Counted from the first letter of the stretch, positions 25,260 to 33,757 are shown. The stretch: DNA of 64,000 nt from an uncultured Ruminococcus sp. (GCA_902777275.1 CACYTI010000008.1:1-64000); one strand, 5' to 3'. Numbers and translations are program-made. The notes: generated by a model not told the origin, from the letters alone.

Positions 25260-25637
25260 TTGCAGCTGAAAGAATCAGGTGAAATGTATCTTGAAACAAT
25301 ATATATCCTTCACCAACAAAAGGGTTTTGTGCGCTCTATTGACGTATGCGAGGAAATGGGATACTCAAAGCCAAGCGTCAGCCGAGCCGTCGGCTTGTTG
25401 CGCGACGGCGGATATCTGACCGTCGGCAAGGACGGAGGACTAAACCTAACCGAAACAGGTCTGGAGGTAGCCGAGCGCACCTACGAACGCCACACCGTGC
25501 TCAGCGAGCTGTTTATGAAGCTCGGCGTGAGCCGGGAACACGCCGTTGCCGATGCCTGCAAAATGGAGCACATCATAAGCGTGGAAACCTTTGAAGCCTT
25601 GAAAAAGCTGAACAGGGAAATAGAAGCGGACAGTTGA
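25260..25637 (+). CDS. DtxR/IdeR-type metal-dependent transcriptional regulator
   Basis: A 125-residue metalloregulator with an N-terminal winged helix (about 5-60, with SKPSVSRAVGLLRDGGYL) and a dimer domain. Metal-site residues follow the DtxR/IdeR pattern: Met in GEMYLE, His in YERHTVL, and Cys, Glu and His in DACKMEHIIS. In MntR the first is Asp, so Fe(II) sensing is more likely than Mn(II) (inference from known family ligands). There is no SH3-like third domain. Start taken as TTG 25260, nine bases after AAGGAA; a GTG at 25251 lies too close to that site. It has its own promoter and a structured leader. Confidence 0.85.
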   Translation: MQLKESGEMYLETIYILHQQKGFVRSIDVCEEMGYSKPSVSRAVGLLRDGGYLTVGKDGGLNLTETGLEVAERTYERHTVLSELFMKLGVSREHAVADACKMEHIISVETFEALKKLNREIEADS

Positions 25638-25644
25638 CAATTTC

Positions 25645-25684
25645 GGTTGTCGCTCCGCTCCGATTTATAATGCTGTGGGATATG
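25645..25684 (+). repeat. direct repeat framing the primase-helicase gene, left copy
   Basis: Forty bases starting GGTTGTCGCTCCGCTCC and ending GTGGGATATG. Repeated in the same orientation at 28287-28327 with one inserted T and one A/G change. The pair encloses 2.6 kb containing the primase-helicase gene and its repeat-rich flank. It could be an insertion footprint or simply another dispersed repeat. Confidence 0.55.
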
Positions 25685-25704
25685 GAGGTCGCCTTGGGCG
25701 TTAA

Positions 25705-25915
25705 TGTGCCAACGGCACAATTCATGCCGCAGGCAATTCACGGCAAAGCCTATTCATGTCCGAAGGACAATTCATTTCTGACGGTAAGGTATGATAACAT
25801 TTCAAACGTTGTATATAAAGGAAAGCTGTGATACAGGAATGAATTGTTGCTGCGCAACATGAATTTACTGCGTAATGAATTGCGCAAGCGCATGAATTGA
25901 GCGCACTGCGCTCAT
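25705..25915. repeat. array of small hairpins separated by ATTCA / TGAAT
   Basis: First block (about 25705-25775): GTGCC-AAC-GGCAC, GCC-GCA-GGC, GGC-AAA-GCC, GTCC-GAA-GGAC, each separated by (A)ATTCA(T). Second block (about 25840-25915): GTTG-CTGCG-CAAC, TTAC-TGC-GTAA, TGCGC-AA-GCGCA, TGAGCGC-ACT-GCGCTCA, separated by TGAAT. The spacer keeps one sequence per block while each stem changes, so the stems vary while staying self-complementary. No cas genes, no fixed repeat, and no coding potential. Confidence 0.6.
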
Positions 25916-25939
25916 TAACGGCACAGTCTGACGGCTCAT

Positions 25940-26240
25940 ATATACCATAGGTACCATTTGTCCCAATTGTCCCATAAGACATGAGATAATATGGTACAAT
26001 TGAGAAAAATGGCTTAAACAGTGGGTTTTTACATAAGTCCCAACCATTTTTTATGTGGGACATATGGTAACGCTGAACGAAGAAAATCGTGGTATCTTTT
26101 GCCAATCGTCCCATATATTCCCCAATTGTCCCACATTATTTTAACTTGGGACATTTGAAAAAATGGCTTAAACAGTGGGTTTTTACCATATGTCCCATAT
26201 TACCGTATGTCCTTAGGGAGTTTATTCTTCTTCGTGGGAC
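25940..26240. repeat. GTCCCA-box region with 27-bp direct repeat
   Basis: At least eight TGTCCCA/TGGGACA boxes in both orientations. Also two copies of a 27-bp block, AAAAATGGCTTAAACAGTGG plus GTTTTTA (about 26008-26035 and 26159-26186). The last box overlaps the 3' end of the primase-helicase coding sequence. The layout resembles iterons or a repeated protein-binding region. AT-rich compared with the coding DNA on either side. Confidence 0.5.
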
Positions 26241-28147
26241 ATATGCCACAAGGTCTTTTTATCCTTACCGAACCCTGTTGAGGTTGTTTGAATACCCAAT
26301 TCCTGACACGCTCGTCTCAGCGTCATTCTGGAACACCCCAGCCTCTCGCACAGCTCCTGTCTTGTGGGCACCTCTATTTCTTTTTCCCCGCCGAACATCT
26401 CTAAAATCTTGTCGCACAGCTCGTCTCTTTTGGGGGCGGCTTTTTTCTTTGGCTCGGGGCGGAAGGATAGGACGTCGTCGGCTCTCAGCTCGGAGTAGCC
26501 GCTGAACACGATTCCGCCTAAGTGCGGGGCTACGTCGAAGCAAATGCTCTGTCCGTGCTTTGCAAGGCTCGACTTCTCGTGGCACATCAGCTTGCCTCCC
26601 TCGGGGTTGTTCGCCAAAATCAGCATACTGCGCGCGACGGCGGGGATATCCATTGAACCGAGCGCGCGGTGCAGAGCGGCATTTTGGGTCGCCTTGCTGT
26701 GGTGCATTATGAAAATCACCGCACAGCCGTACTGCTCCGCAAGGTGCCCTATCCGCCCCAGCACGGGGCGCACCTCGTTCGCTCGGTGCATATCGACGTC
26801 GGCTCCGAGATACGCCTGCAACGGGTCGAAAACCATCAGCCTCGGGTGAAGCTCCCGCATTATCTTCTCTATGCTTTCGTCCGACAGGCTCAGGCTCTTC
26901 TTGCTCTCGTCGAACACGTAGATGTTCTCAAAGCGCGGCTTCATCGGCTCCAAGCGCGGCTTTATCGTGTCCGCTATGCCGTCCTCAGCCGTCTGATACA
27001 CCACGTTCGCAGGCTCCCGCCACGGCGCGTCCGTCCCGTAAAACGGCGCTCCCTTGCTCGTCTGAGCTGCCAAATAAAGCGCCATGAACGTCTTGCCCGT
27101 GCCCGGGTCTGCTGTCATGAGCGTGATTTTTCCGAGCGGAATGTACGGGTACCACAGCCACTCGGTCTCGGTGCTGTCAACCTCCGAAAGGCGGATAAAC
27201 GGCGATTTCACGCGCGGGGGCTCAAGCTTCGGCGTGCAGTCGGTCAGAGCCTCCAGGCGGAAAGCCACGGTCTCGGCGACCGTCTTGCCCTTTATCGGCG
27301 TGTCGGTTTCGAGCACGTCGGTGATGTCGCCCTTTTCGGGGAGAGCGTCCCACTCTTTGGTCAGGTCGGGCACCCTGACGGATTTGGCGACGGGCATGAT
27401 CTGAGCCGCTATGTACTGTGCGAGGTTCCGCCCCGCCTCGTCGTTGTCGGGCAGTATGACCGCCTCCAAGCCCTCAAAAGCCGCGCTGTAGTCAGCCGTC
27501 CACTTGCTTTCAAGACTGCCCCTGCCAGCCCCGTGAGGCGGGCAGACCGCAAGAAAACCTAAGCTTATGAGCGTTTCAACGTCCTTTTCGCCCTCGGCTA
27601 TGTACACCCTCTCGCCCCGTTCGCGGGCTACTCTCAGGAACTCGTCGTGATAGAGCGGAGGCGCAATGCTCCTGCCATCGGCTCCCTTCGGCAAGCCCTT
27701 TTCCCAGCCTTTTTCCGTCTTATGATACCAGCAGAACGATTTCTTAAAAGCCTGCTTTTGCCTGTCAAAAACGTAAAAGCGGGTCTTTTTGAGATCGGGC
27801 GAGTAATAGTAATCGACGCTCTGAGGGCGCGCTGGATTGCCCTGAGCAGGGCGCTGCCGTCTGTCAAAATTATTCCGTTCGTCAAAGTTATTCCGCCCGT
27901 CAAAGTTATTCCGCCCGTCAAAGGGTCTCTGTTCGTCAAAGAGCTGCCGAGCGTTCAGCCCCAAAGCGCCCGTGACGCGCACGCCGTCAGCCCCGCAAAC
28001 GGGACAGTAAACGAGAGTTTTGCCGTTCTTAACGGCGACGTCAAGGCTCGGACGGTGGTCGTCATGGCAGGGACAAAGCGCCACCCAGTGCTCCCGCCCG
28101 ACCTGTTTTACGCCTATGAGATGTGAAAGAAATTCACCTGTATTCAT
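26222..28147 (-). CDS. primase-helicase (CHC2 zinc, TOPRIM, RecA-like ATPase)
   Basis: A 641-residue phage/plasmid-type replication protein. N-terminal CHC2 zinc finger (C25, H28, C48, C51: CPCHDDHRPSL ... YCPVCG); a linker with repeated FDGRNNFDERNNFD units (about 75-95); a TOPRIM region with YIAEGEKDVETL and VILPDNDEAGRN; a RecA-fold ATPase with Walker A TADPGTGKTFMAL and Walker B RLMVFDPLQAYLG, close to RepA/AAA_25; and a C-terminal helix-turn-helix (about 595-625). Start after GGAGG. No integrase, capsid or mobilisation gene is nearby, so this looks like a relic or minimal part of a mobile element. Confidence 0.85.
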   Translation of the reverse strand: MNTGEFLSHLIGVKQVGREHWVALCPCHDDHRPSLDVAVKNGKTLVYCPVCGADGVRVTGALGLNARQLFDEQRPFDGRNNFDGRNNFDERNNFDRRQRPAQGNPARPQSVDYYYSPDLKKTRFYVFDRQKQAFKKSFCWYHKTEKGWEKGLPKGADGRSIAPPLYHDEFLRVARERGERVYIAEGEKDVETLISLGFLAVCPPHGAGRGSLESKWTADYSAAFEGLEAVILPDNDEAGRNLAQYIAAQIMPVAKSVRVPDLTKEWDALPEKGDITDVLETDTPIKGKTVAETVAFRLEALTDCTPKLEPPRVKSPFIRLSEVDSTETEWLWYPYIPLGKITLMTADPGTGKTFMALYLAAQTSKGAPFYGTDAPWREPANVVYQTAEDGIADTIKPRLEPMKPRFENIYVFDESKKSLSLSDESIEKIMRELHPRLMVFDPLQAYLGADVDMHRANEVRPVLGRIGHLAEQYGCAVIFIMHHSKATQNAALHRALGSMDIPAVARSMLILANNPEGGKLMCHEKSSLAKHGQSICFDVAPHLGGIVFSGYSELRADDVLSFRPEPKKKAAPKRDELCDKILEMFGGEKEIEVPTRQELCERLGCSRMTLRRACQELGIQTTSTGFGKDKKTLWHMSHEEE

Positions 28148-28259
28148 TGATTTTTCCTCCGAAAATTTATTAGAGAGGAACCCCTCTCACTATACGGGGG
28201 AAAAACGCGAAAAGTTGTATGCAACTATGCAACCTTTTGAAAAAAATCTTTGATTTTTT

Positions 28260-28284
28260 AGTGTGGAGTGTGGAGTGTGGAGTT
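28260..28284 (+). repeat. tandem GTGTGGAGT tract
   Basis: Three consecutive copies of GTGTGGAGT just before the right-hand direct repeat; related to the GTCCACT tracts (near-reverse complement). Confidence 0.5.
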
Positions 28285-28286
28285 TT

Positions 28287-28327
28287 GGTTGTCGCTCCGC
28301 TCCTGATTTGTAATGCTGTGGGATATG
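28287..28327 (+). repeat. direct repeat framing the primase-helicase gene, right copy
   Basis: Same 40-bp word as 25645-25684 with one inserted T. It is the start of a 550-bp non-coding stretch (28287-28834) built wholly of repeats. Confidence 0.55.
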
Positions 28328-28381
28328 ACGGCTGCCCCTACAACCATTTTTAAACGTATAATAAACAATTCAAACCAATTC

Positions 28382-28499
28382 GTAGGGGCGCACCGATGTG
28401 TGCGCCCGGGGGCGTTGAATCAAACGTTCTGTTTCCTATCAACAATCGGACGGAAAATAAACGTCGGTGCCGAGGGCGAACGCACGGGTTCGCCCCTAC
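28382..28499 (-). repeat. 117-bp inverted-end repeat element, copy 2
   Basis: The same element as 2513-2629 in the opposite orientation: GTAGGGGCGCACC at the left end, CGGGTTCGCCCCTAC at the right, core with AAACGTCGGTGC and GGGCGTTGAATC. Length 118 bp. Confidence 0.8.
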
Positions 28500-28569
28500 G
28501 ACGTGATTATAATGCAGATATGACGGTCGCCTTGGGTTCCCGTCGGATAGTTCCGCCAAGTAAAAAAAC

Positions 28570-28722
28570 AGATGTCATTCTGAGCGGTGCCCGACAGGGC
28601 AAACCACGAAGTAGTTAGTCGAAAAATCCCCCTCGGCGGAGAACAACGCTTTCCTGTCAGGGAGATCCTTCGACTATTTGCTCCGCAAATTCGGCTGCCG
28701 CCGACCGCTCAGGATGACATCT
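28570..28722. repeat. nested inverted-repeat element with TGTCATTCTGAGC ends
   Basis: Left end AGATGTCATTCTGAGCGGT and right end ACCGCTCAGGATGACATCT pair with 18/19 matches. Inside is a second inverted pair, AGTCGAA...TTCGACT. This type of nested palindrome is widespread in bacterial intergenic DNA. A further hairpin CTGAGCGGTGCC / GGCACCGCTCAG follows at 28742-28781, then a GTCCACT tandem tract at 28793-28829. Confidence 0.6.
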
Positions 28723-28834
28723 TTGGGAAAAACTATATACCTGAGCGGTGCCGTCGGCTCAGCCGACCGGCACCGCTCAGATTTAGTTTAATTGTCCACT
28801 GTCCACTGTCCACTGTCCACTGTCAACTGAATAT

Positions 28835-31800
28835 CTACTCCTCTATCTCCTCAAGCTCGGACTCCTCTACTCTGCGGAGTTCTTTTTTGTTGAACGCGTC
28901 GTAGATGAGCGGAACTATTAACAGGGTCATAAGCGTTGCGTACAGCAAGCCGCCTATGCAGACCACCGCGAGCGGCTGCATCATTTCGGCTCCGGTGCCG
29001 ATTCCGAGCGCCATTACCGAAAGACCGAGAACCGTTGTGAGCGCGGTTATGAATATCGGGCGCATTCTCGTTTTGCCCGCCTCGACAATCGCCTCAACGC
29101 GCTCCCTGCCCTCTTCGCGGAGGATATTGATGTAATCGACAAGCACAATGCCGTTGTTTACGATTATTCCGCACAGCATTATGAAGCCGACAAGCGAGAT
29201 CACGCTTATATCAAAGCCCGTCACAAGCAGAGCCAGGAAGCCGCCCGTAAACGCAAGCGGGATCGTGAACATGATTATGAACGGTGATTTCAGGCTTTGG
29301 AACTGCGCGACCATTATCAGATATATCATAATAACGCCCAACAAAAGCATGAGCATTAGCTGCTGCATAGCCTCCATTGTTTGCTTTTCGGCTCCCTCGT
29401 AGTCGATCGAGAAGCCCGAAGGCAGCTCGTAATCGCTGAAAAGACTTCTTGCCCTCGCCGTCACGTCGGTCAGGTTGTAACCGTCCTTTATCGTGCCGCT
29501 TATCGTCAGATAACGCTTCTGCGACTTGCGGTTTATCACGTCCATAGTCTCGGATTTCTCTACCTCCGCTATGCTCGAAAGCGAGGTCTTTTTCTCGTTG
29601 CCCTCGGCGTCGGTATAGGTCAGCATGATTTGTCCCAGCTTATCGGCTGTGACAAGCTTTTCCTCGTCCTTGACTGTGACAATATCTATCGTCTTTCCGT
29701 TTTCGGTTTTGAGAGAGGTGGAGGTTTTCTCGCTTGAAATCTCCGTCGCTATCTGTTGGAAAATCTGAGCGGTGGTCAGCCCCTTCTCCGCCGCTTTTTT
29801 GCGGTCTATGGTGACCTTTAGCTCGGGAGAGGTGGCGCCGACATTGCTTTTCGCCTCGTCTATTCCTTCAAGCTCGCCTAACTTGTCCGCAATATCCTCC
29901 GAGGTGGATTTCAAAAGCTTTAAATCGTCGCCGTAAAGGGTCATCTGCACGCTGTTGTCGCCCAAAAGCGTCGTAAGCGAGGAGCTTGAATCGGAGCTGA
30001 CGGTGATCTCTCCGTTTATGTCGAGCCTGCCCTCTATCTCCTTTGAAATATCCTTTCCGCGCTTGGTGTACTCGGGCTTAAACACGCCGTAGCCCGTCAC
30101 CGAGCCCGTGCCGCTTTGCAGGTTCGACGGAACTATGCCCATCATTCCCGAGGTTCCGCCGACCATAACGCCGACGGTCTCGAATTCTTCGTAGTCGCTC
30201 AAAACCGCGTTGACCTTTTCGGCGGCTTTCACCGTATCGTCAAAGGTCGCGTTGTCGCTGAGCTTTACCGTGACCTGAACCTCGGTGCTGCTCATTGACG
30301 GCATGAAGCTGAAGCCCCTGAGATACACCAAAAATCCGCTGCCGACAAGCAAAACTATAACGACGGCGATCGACACTACCTTATGACGGAGCACAAAGCG
30401 GAGAGATTTTTCGTAGGACTTCTTTATCCTGCCCTCGCCCGTCCTCTTGGGAGTTCTCACACGCCGCAGCATATGGCGGCTCATGGCGGGCACGAGCGTC
30501 AGAGCGACGATGAGGCTCGCCGCAAGCGCGTAGGTTATAGTGAGCGCCATATCGACGAAAAGCTGGCGCGTAATGCCCTCTACGAACACGATGGGCAGGA
30601 ACACGCAAACCGTCGTGAGCGTTGAGGCTACGATCGCTCCCGCCACCTGCCGCGCCCCGTTAAGGGCGGAACGCACGGGCGAGTAGCCGAGATGTCTGAG
30701 GCGGTAGGTGTTCTCGATGACTACGACCGAGTTGTCAACAAGCATTCCGACGCCTATCGCAAGACCCGAAAGCGAGAACATATTCAGGGATATCCCGCTG
30801 AAATACATCATCACTATCGCGAAAATCACGCTTACGGGGATAGACACGGCAACGATAACGGTCGGCTTTATATCGCGCAGGAAAATAAGAAGAATTATTA
30901 TCGCCAAAGCCGCGCCCATAAGCAGGTTTTGCAGAACGCCGTTTATTATGATCTCGATGTAGTCGCCCTGGCTGTAGATAGTCGTAAAGCGAAGACCCTC
31001 AAATTCAGCTTCAAGCGCTTTGGTCGTATTGTTTATGTTGTCGCAGACGGTCGCCGTAGCTATATCGCTCTGCTTTGAAAAGCTCAGCAGCACGCCGTCC
31101 TCGCCGTTCACCTTGGTGTATATCTCGTCGGAATTGTCGGCGGTGAACACGTCGGCTACGTCGCTCAGTCTTATTATGCCGATACCGTCGATTTTACTGT
31201 CGAAAAGCGGAAGGTCGGCAAGCTCCTTTTCGCCGATCACCTCGTCGCCCACACGCACCAAAAAGCGGTTGTTGTTGTCGTCGGAGACATAGCCCGCAGG
31301 CATTGAGAAGTTCTGAGCGGTGAGGATTCCCGACACGTTTTCGATAGTGACGAGGTTGTTGGGGTCAGCCTGTTTTTTTGCTTTTTCCTTTTCCGCCGTA
31401 AGGGTTTCAAGGTTTTTATCAAGCTCGGTTTCAGCCGCGCTGAGCTGAGCCGCTGCCGCGGTGACCTCGGTCTGCTTCGCCGTCAGGGTCGAGATAGCGC
31501 CCGACATCTGAAAGTCAGCCGCCGACTGCTGCTGAGCGATCGTCGCAAGCGCCTCGTTGACCGTCACGGTGTTTTCGTCAAGCCCCTTCAAGGCGGTGTC
31601 AAGCTGCTCGATTCCGCTGTTTATCTGTGCGATCTGATCGCTCATGGATTTGAGCGTTTCGTCGAGGCGCGAGGTGTCCGTTCCCAGCTCGGCAAGCTTT
31701 TGGTTTACGTCGGCAATCGAGCTGTCAACCTTTTCAAGCGCTGCATTTGCCGCTGCTATCGACAACGCGAGCCCTTCCTTTTTTATTCCCATCGGTTCAA

Positions 31801-32869
31801 GCTGCCTGTCGATCTCCTCAAACTCGGCAAAAATTTCGGCGCGCTCCTCTTCGGTAAGCTCCTCGGTGGCGAGCCTTTTCAGCCCCGCAACATATTTTTC
31901 GTTTAAAGAATTAAGCGTTTCAAGCTTTCCGACAAGCTCCGCCTTTTTCTGCAAAAGCTCCTCGTAGGTCGTCTTTATCGTGAGAAGAGCCTTGTACGTC
32001 GTTTCAAGAAGAGTTTTTGTATTCGTGAGCGTTGACTTCTGGTCAAGAAGCTCCATTTTTGCGGAGATAAGCTTGCTTTTGCCGTTGTCCGCCTCGGTCT
32101 GAGCCTCAGCTAACTTTTTGCCCAGCTCCTCCTGCTGACTCTTTATCGAGTCAATGGATTCCGTGATCGTAGCCGCTCCGTTTTCAGCCTGCTCGGCGTT
32201 CTTTTTAAGCTCCTTTTTCGCTTCATCAATTTTTTCCTCCGCCTCGGAAAAGCGGCTGTCGAGAGCGGCGTTTATTTCTTTGTTGAGCGAATCGAGCTTT
32301 TTCTGAGAGATCATCACGTTTTCTTTTTCGACGACGATCCCCTTGTCCGCGATAGAAGCTACTCCGTCAATTCCCTCCAGACGGTTCATCAGCTCGTCGG
32401 AGACAAAGTCGGATATCTCATTCCTGTCCTTGCCCTCGAAATCCACCGCCAACATCGCCACGGGCAGAATGTTGGGGTTTATTTTAATAAGATATGGGCT
32501 GCCGACTGCTTCGTCCCAGTTGTCCGAGAGCGTATCAAGAGCCGCGCGCACGTCTATCGTCGCGGTGTTCATGTCGGTTCCGTCCTCAAACTCGATAATA
32601 CACATCGAATAGCTGTCGTTTGAGGTGGAGCGTATCTCCTTCACGCCGTCTATAACGGATATCGACTTTTCAAGCGGCTTTGTGACCGTCGTCTCAACCG
32701 TTTCGGGCGTCTGACCTATATACGTCGTGAGCACGAGCGCATAAGGCAAATCCATTTTTGGCATAAGGTCGGGCGTCATTTTGGTGAAAGCAACGATCCC
32801 CAAAACGATGACCAGCACCGCCGCCACAAAAACAGTCATTGGTTTTTTTACACTAAGTTTTGACAGCAT
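28835..32869 (-). CDS. RND-family efflux permease with coiled-coil insertion
   Basis: A 1344-residue RND (AcrB/HAE1-like) transporter driven by the ion gradient. N-terminal helix in LSVKKPMTVFVAAVLVIVLG, then MPKMDLPYALVLTTYIGQTP and DVRAALDTL as in AcrB pore domains. The N-terminal half membrane block (about 665-850) contains GISLNMFSLSGLAIGVGMLVD with DNSVVVIENTYR; the C-terminal block (about 1185-1320) ends before an acidic tail. Residues about 185-505 are an inserted, mostly helical coiled-coil with many Glu, Lys and Ala, not present in Gram-negative AcrB. No membrane-fusion protein gene accompanies it. Start after GGAGGATGT. Preceded by tetR with a 12-bp gap, which probably represses it. 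Confidence 0.88.
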   Translation of the reverse strand: MLSKLSVKKPMTVFVAAVLVIVLGIVAFTKMTPDLMPKMDLPYALVLTTYIGQTPETVETTVTKPLEKSISVIDGVKEIRSTSNDSYSMCIIEFEDGTDMNTATIDVRAALDTLSDNWDEAVGSPYLIKINPNILPVAMLAVDFEGKDRNEISDFVSDELMNRLEGIDGVASIADKGIVVEKENVMISQKKLDSLNKEINAALDSRFSEAEEKIDEAKKELKKNAEQAENGAATITESIDSIKSQQEELGKKLAEAQTEADNGKSKLISAKMELLDQKSTLTNTKTLLETTYKALLTIKTTYEELLQKKAELVGKLETLNSLNEKYVAGLKRLATEELTEEERAEIFAEFEEIDRQLEPMGIKKEGLALSIAAANAALEKVDSSIADVNQKLAELGTDTSRLDETLKSMSDQIAQINSGIEQLDTALKGLDENTVTVNEALATIAQQQSAADFQMSGAISTLTAKQTEVTAAAAQLSAAETELDKNLETLTAEKEKAKKQADPNNLVTIENVSGILTAQNFSMPAGYVSDDNNNRFLVRVGDEVIGEKELADLPLFDSKIDGIGIIRLSDVADVFTADNSDEIYTKVNGEDGVLLSFSKQSDIATATVCDNINNTTKALEAEFEGLRFTTIYSQGDYIEIIINGVLQNLLMGAALAIIILLIFLRDIKPTVIVAVSIPVSVIFAIVMMYFSGISLNMFSLSGLAIGVGMLVDNSVVVIENTYRLRHLGYSPVRSALNGARQVAGAIVASTLTTVCVFLPIVFVEGITRQLFVDMALTITYALAASLIVALTLVPAMSRHMLRRVRTPKRTGEGRIKKSYEKSLRFVLRHKVVSIAVVIVLLVGSGFLVYLRGFSFMPSMSSTEVQVTVKLSDNATFDDTVKAAEKVNAVLSDYEEFETVGVMVGGTSGMMGIVPSNLQSGTGSVTGYGVFKPEYTKRGKDISKEIEGRLDINGEITVSSDSSSSLTTLLGDNSVQMTLYGDDLKLLKSTSEDIADKLGELEGIDEAKSNVGATSPELKVTIDRKKAAEKGLTTAQIFQQIATEISSEKTSTSLKTENGKTIDIVTVKDEEKLVTADKLGQIMLTYTDAEGNEKKTSLSSIAEVEKSETMDVINRKSQKRYLTISGTIKDGYNLTDVTARARSLFSDYELPSGFSIDYEGAEKQTMEAMQQLMLMLLLGVIMIYLIMVAQFQSLKSPFIIMFTIPLAFTGGFLALLVTGFDISVISLVGFIMLCGIIVNNGIVLVDYINILREEGRERVEAIVEAGKTRMRPIFITALTTVLGLSVMALGIGTGAEMMQPLAVVCIGGLLYATLMTLLIVPLIYDAFNKKELRRVEESELEEIEE

Positions 32870-32881
32870 ACATCCTCCGTA

Positions 32882-33493
32882 CTAAAAAACAGCACCTGTT
32901 TTTAAAATCTCAAGCTTGCGTTTGTAATCGCTTCTCACTGTTTCAAGCGGCTGCTCCATTACATAATAATTAAACGCGGCGTTTTTCAAAATGCCGTTCA
33001 ATATCTGGGTCAGCAGCTCATAATCATGGTTGTCGCGGTACCTCAAACCATCTCGTGAAAATTTCCTGAAACTGCCGCGGAACTCACTGAGTCCCTTGAA
33101 ACGGTTGAAAATGAATTCCGATACCAAATCGTTGTTAGTCCTCAAATTGCGCACAAGCCGTCTGAGGACAACACGGTACGTCTCATTTTCGGAAAAAGAG
33201 GTGACAATATTGAACAGCTCCTCATAAATATAAAAAACGTCACCGTTTGAATCCTTTACGACTTTGTTAAGATCCTCTATTATCAGCTCGATAAATCTTT
33301 TAAGCAAGACCTCTATCAGGTCAACCTTGTCGTCAAAATATTGATAAAAGCTTCCGCGGGATATTCCAGCGCGTTTAACAATGCGGTTTATGCTTATCTT
33401 TTCGTCCGAAGCATCGGCAAACTCGCAAACAATCGCCTGAGAAACTCGCCGGCGCTTTTCGTAGGGGAGATTGTAAAAGGTCGATTTTATCAA
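32882..33493 (-). CDS. TetR-family transcriptional repressor
   Basis: A 203-residue regulator with an N-terminal TetR helix-turn-helix (KISINRIVKRAGISRGSFYQYFDDKVDL, about 30-57) and a variable ligand domain. Start is TTG 33493, seven bases after GGAGG. It has its own sigma-70 promoter, with a palindrome placed at the transcription start, so it probably represses itself and the RND exporter gene downstream. Inducer unknown. Confidence 0.88.
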   Translation of the reverse strand: MIKSTFYNLPYEKRRRVSQAIVCEFADASDEKISINRIVKRAGISRGSFYQYFDDKVDLIEVLLKRFIELIIEDLNKVVKDSNGDVFYIYEELFNIVTSFSENETYRVVLRRLVRNLRTNNDLVSEFIFNRFKGLSEFRGSFRKFSRDGLRYRDNHDYELLTQILNGILKNAAFNYYVMEQPLETVRSDYKRKLEILKTGAVF

Positions 33494-33516
33494 AACTGCA
33501 CCTCCAAAAAACATTG

Positions 33517-33544
33517 TGACAGGTTATCATGTGAACACTTGTCA
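33517..33544. promoter_or_regulatory. putative TetR operator
   Basis: A 28-bp imperfect palindrome, TGACAGGTTATCAT joined to GTGAACACTTGTCA (20 of 28 positions self-complementary). It lies immediately downstream of the -10 box. Confidence 0.6.
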
Positions 33545-33546
33545 TA

Positions 33547-33575
33547 ATTGTATCACGGAGCGACGGGAGTGTCAA
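33547..33575 (-). promoter_or_regulatory. promoter of tetR-RND operon
   Basis: Read on the minus strand: TTGACA (33575-33570), 17-bp spacer, TACAAT (33552-33547). Confidence 0.85.
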
Positions 33576-33629
33576 TCATTTTTGTTCGACAAAATTGTTA
33601 ATTTATGCAACATATTTAACGATTTCTTA

Positions 33630-33658
33630 TTGAAATTTATGTAAAAATATGATAATAT
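33630..33658 (+). promoter_or_regulatory. promoter of the V-ATPase operon
   Basis: TTGAAA (33630-33635), 17-bp spacer, TAATAT (33653-33658), in an AT-rich segment about 100 bp ahead of the first gene. Confidence 0.55.
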
Positions 33659-33757
33659 ATAATAGCTGTTTTATAATTAATTTAGCGGACAGCAAAAAAA
33701 TCCGTAATTGCACAGACGGTTTTACCGTCAGCTTCAATACAGGCGAAAGGAGAGAAT

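Noticed and set aside
25705-25915. CRISPR array
   Set aside because: The constant part is only 5-6 nt, the variable parts are self-complementary and of different length, and no cas genes are near.
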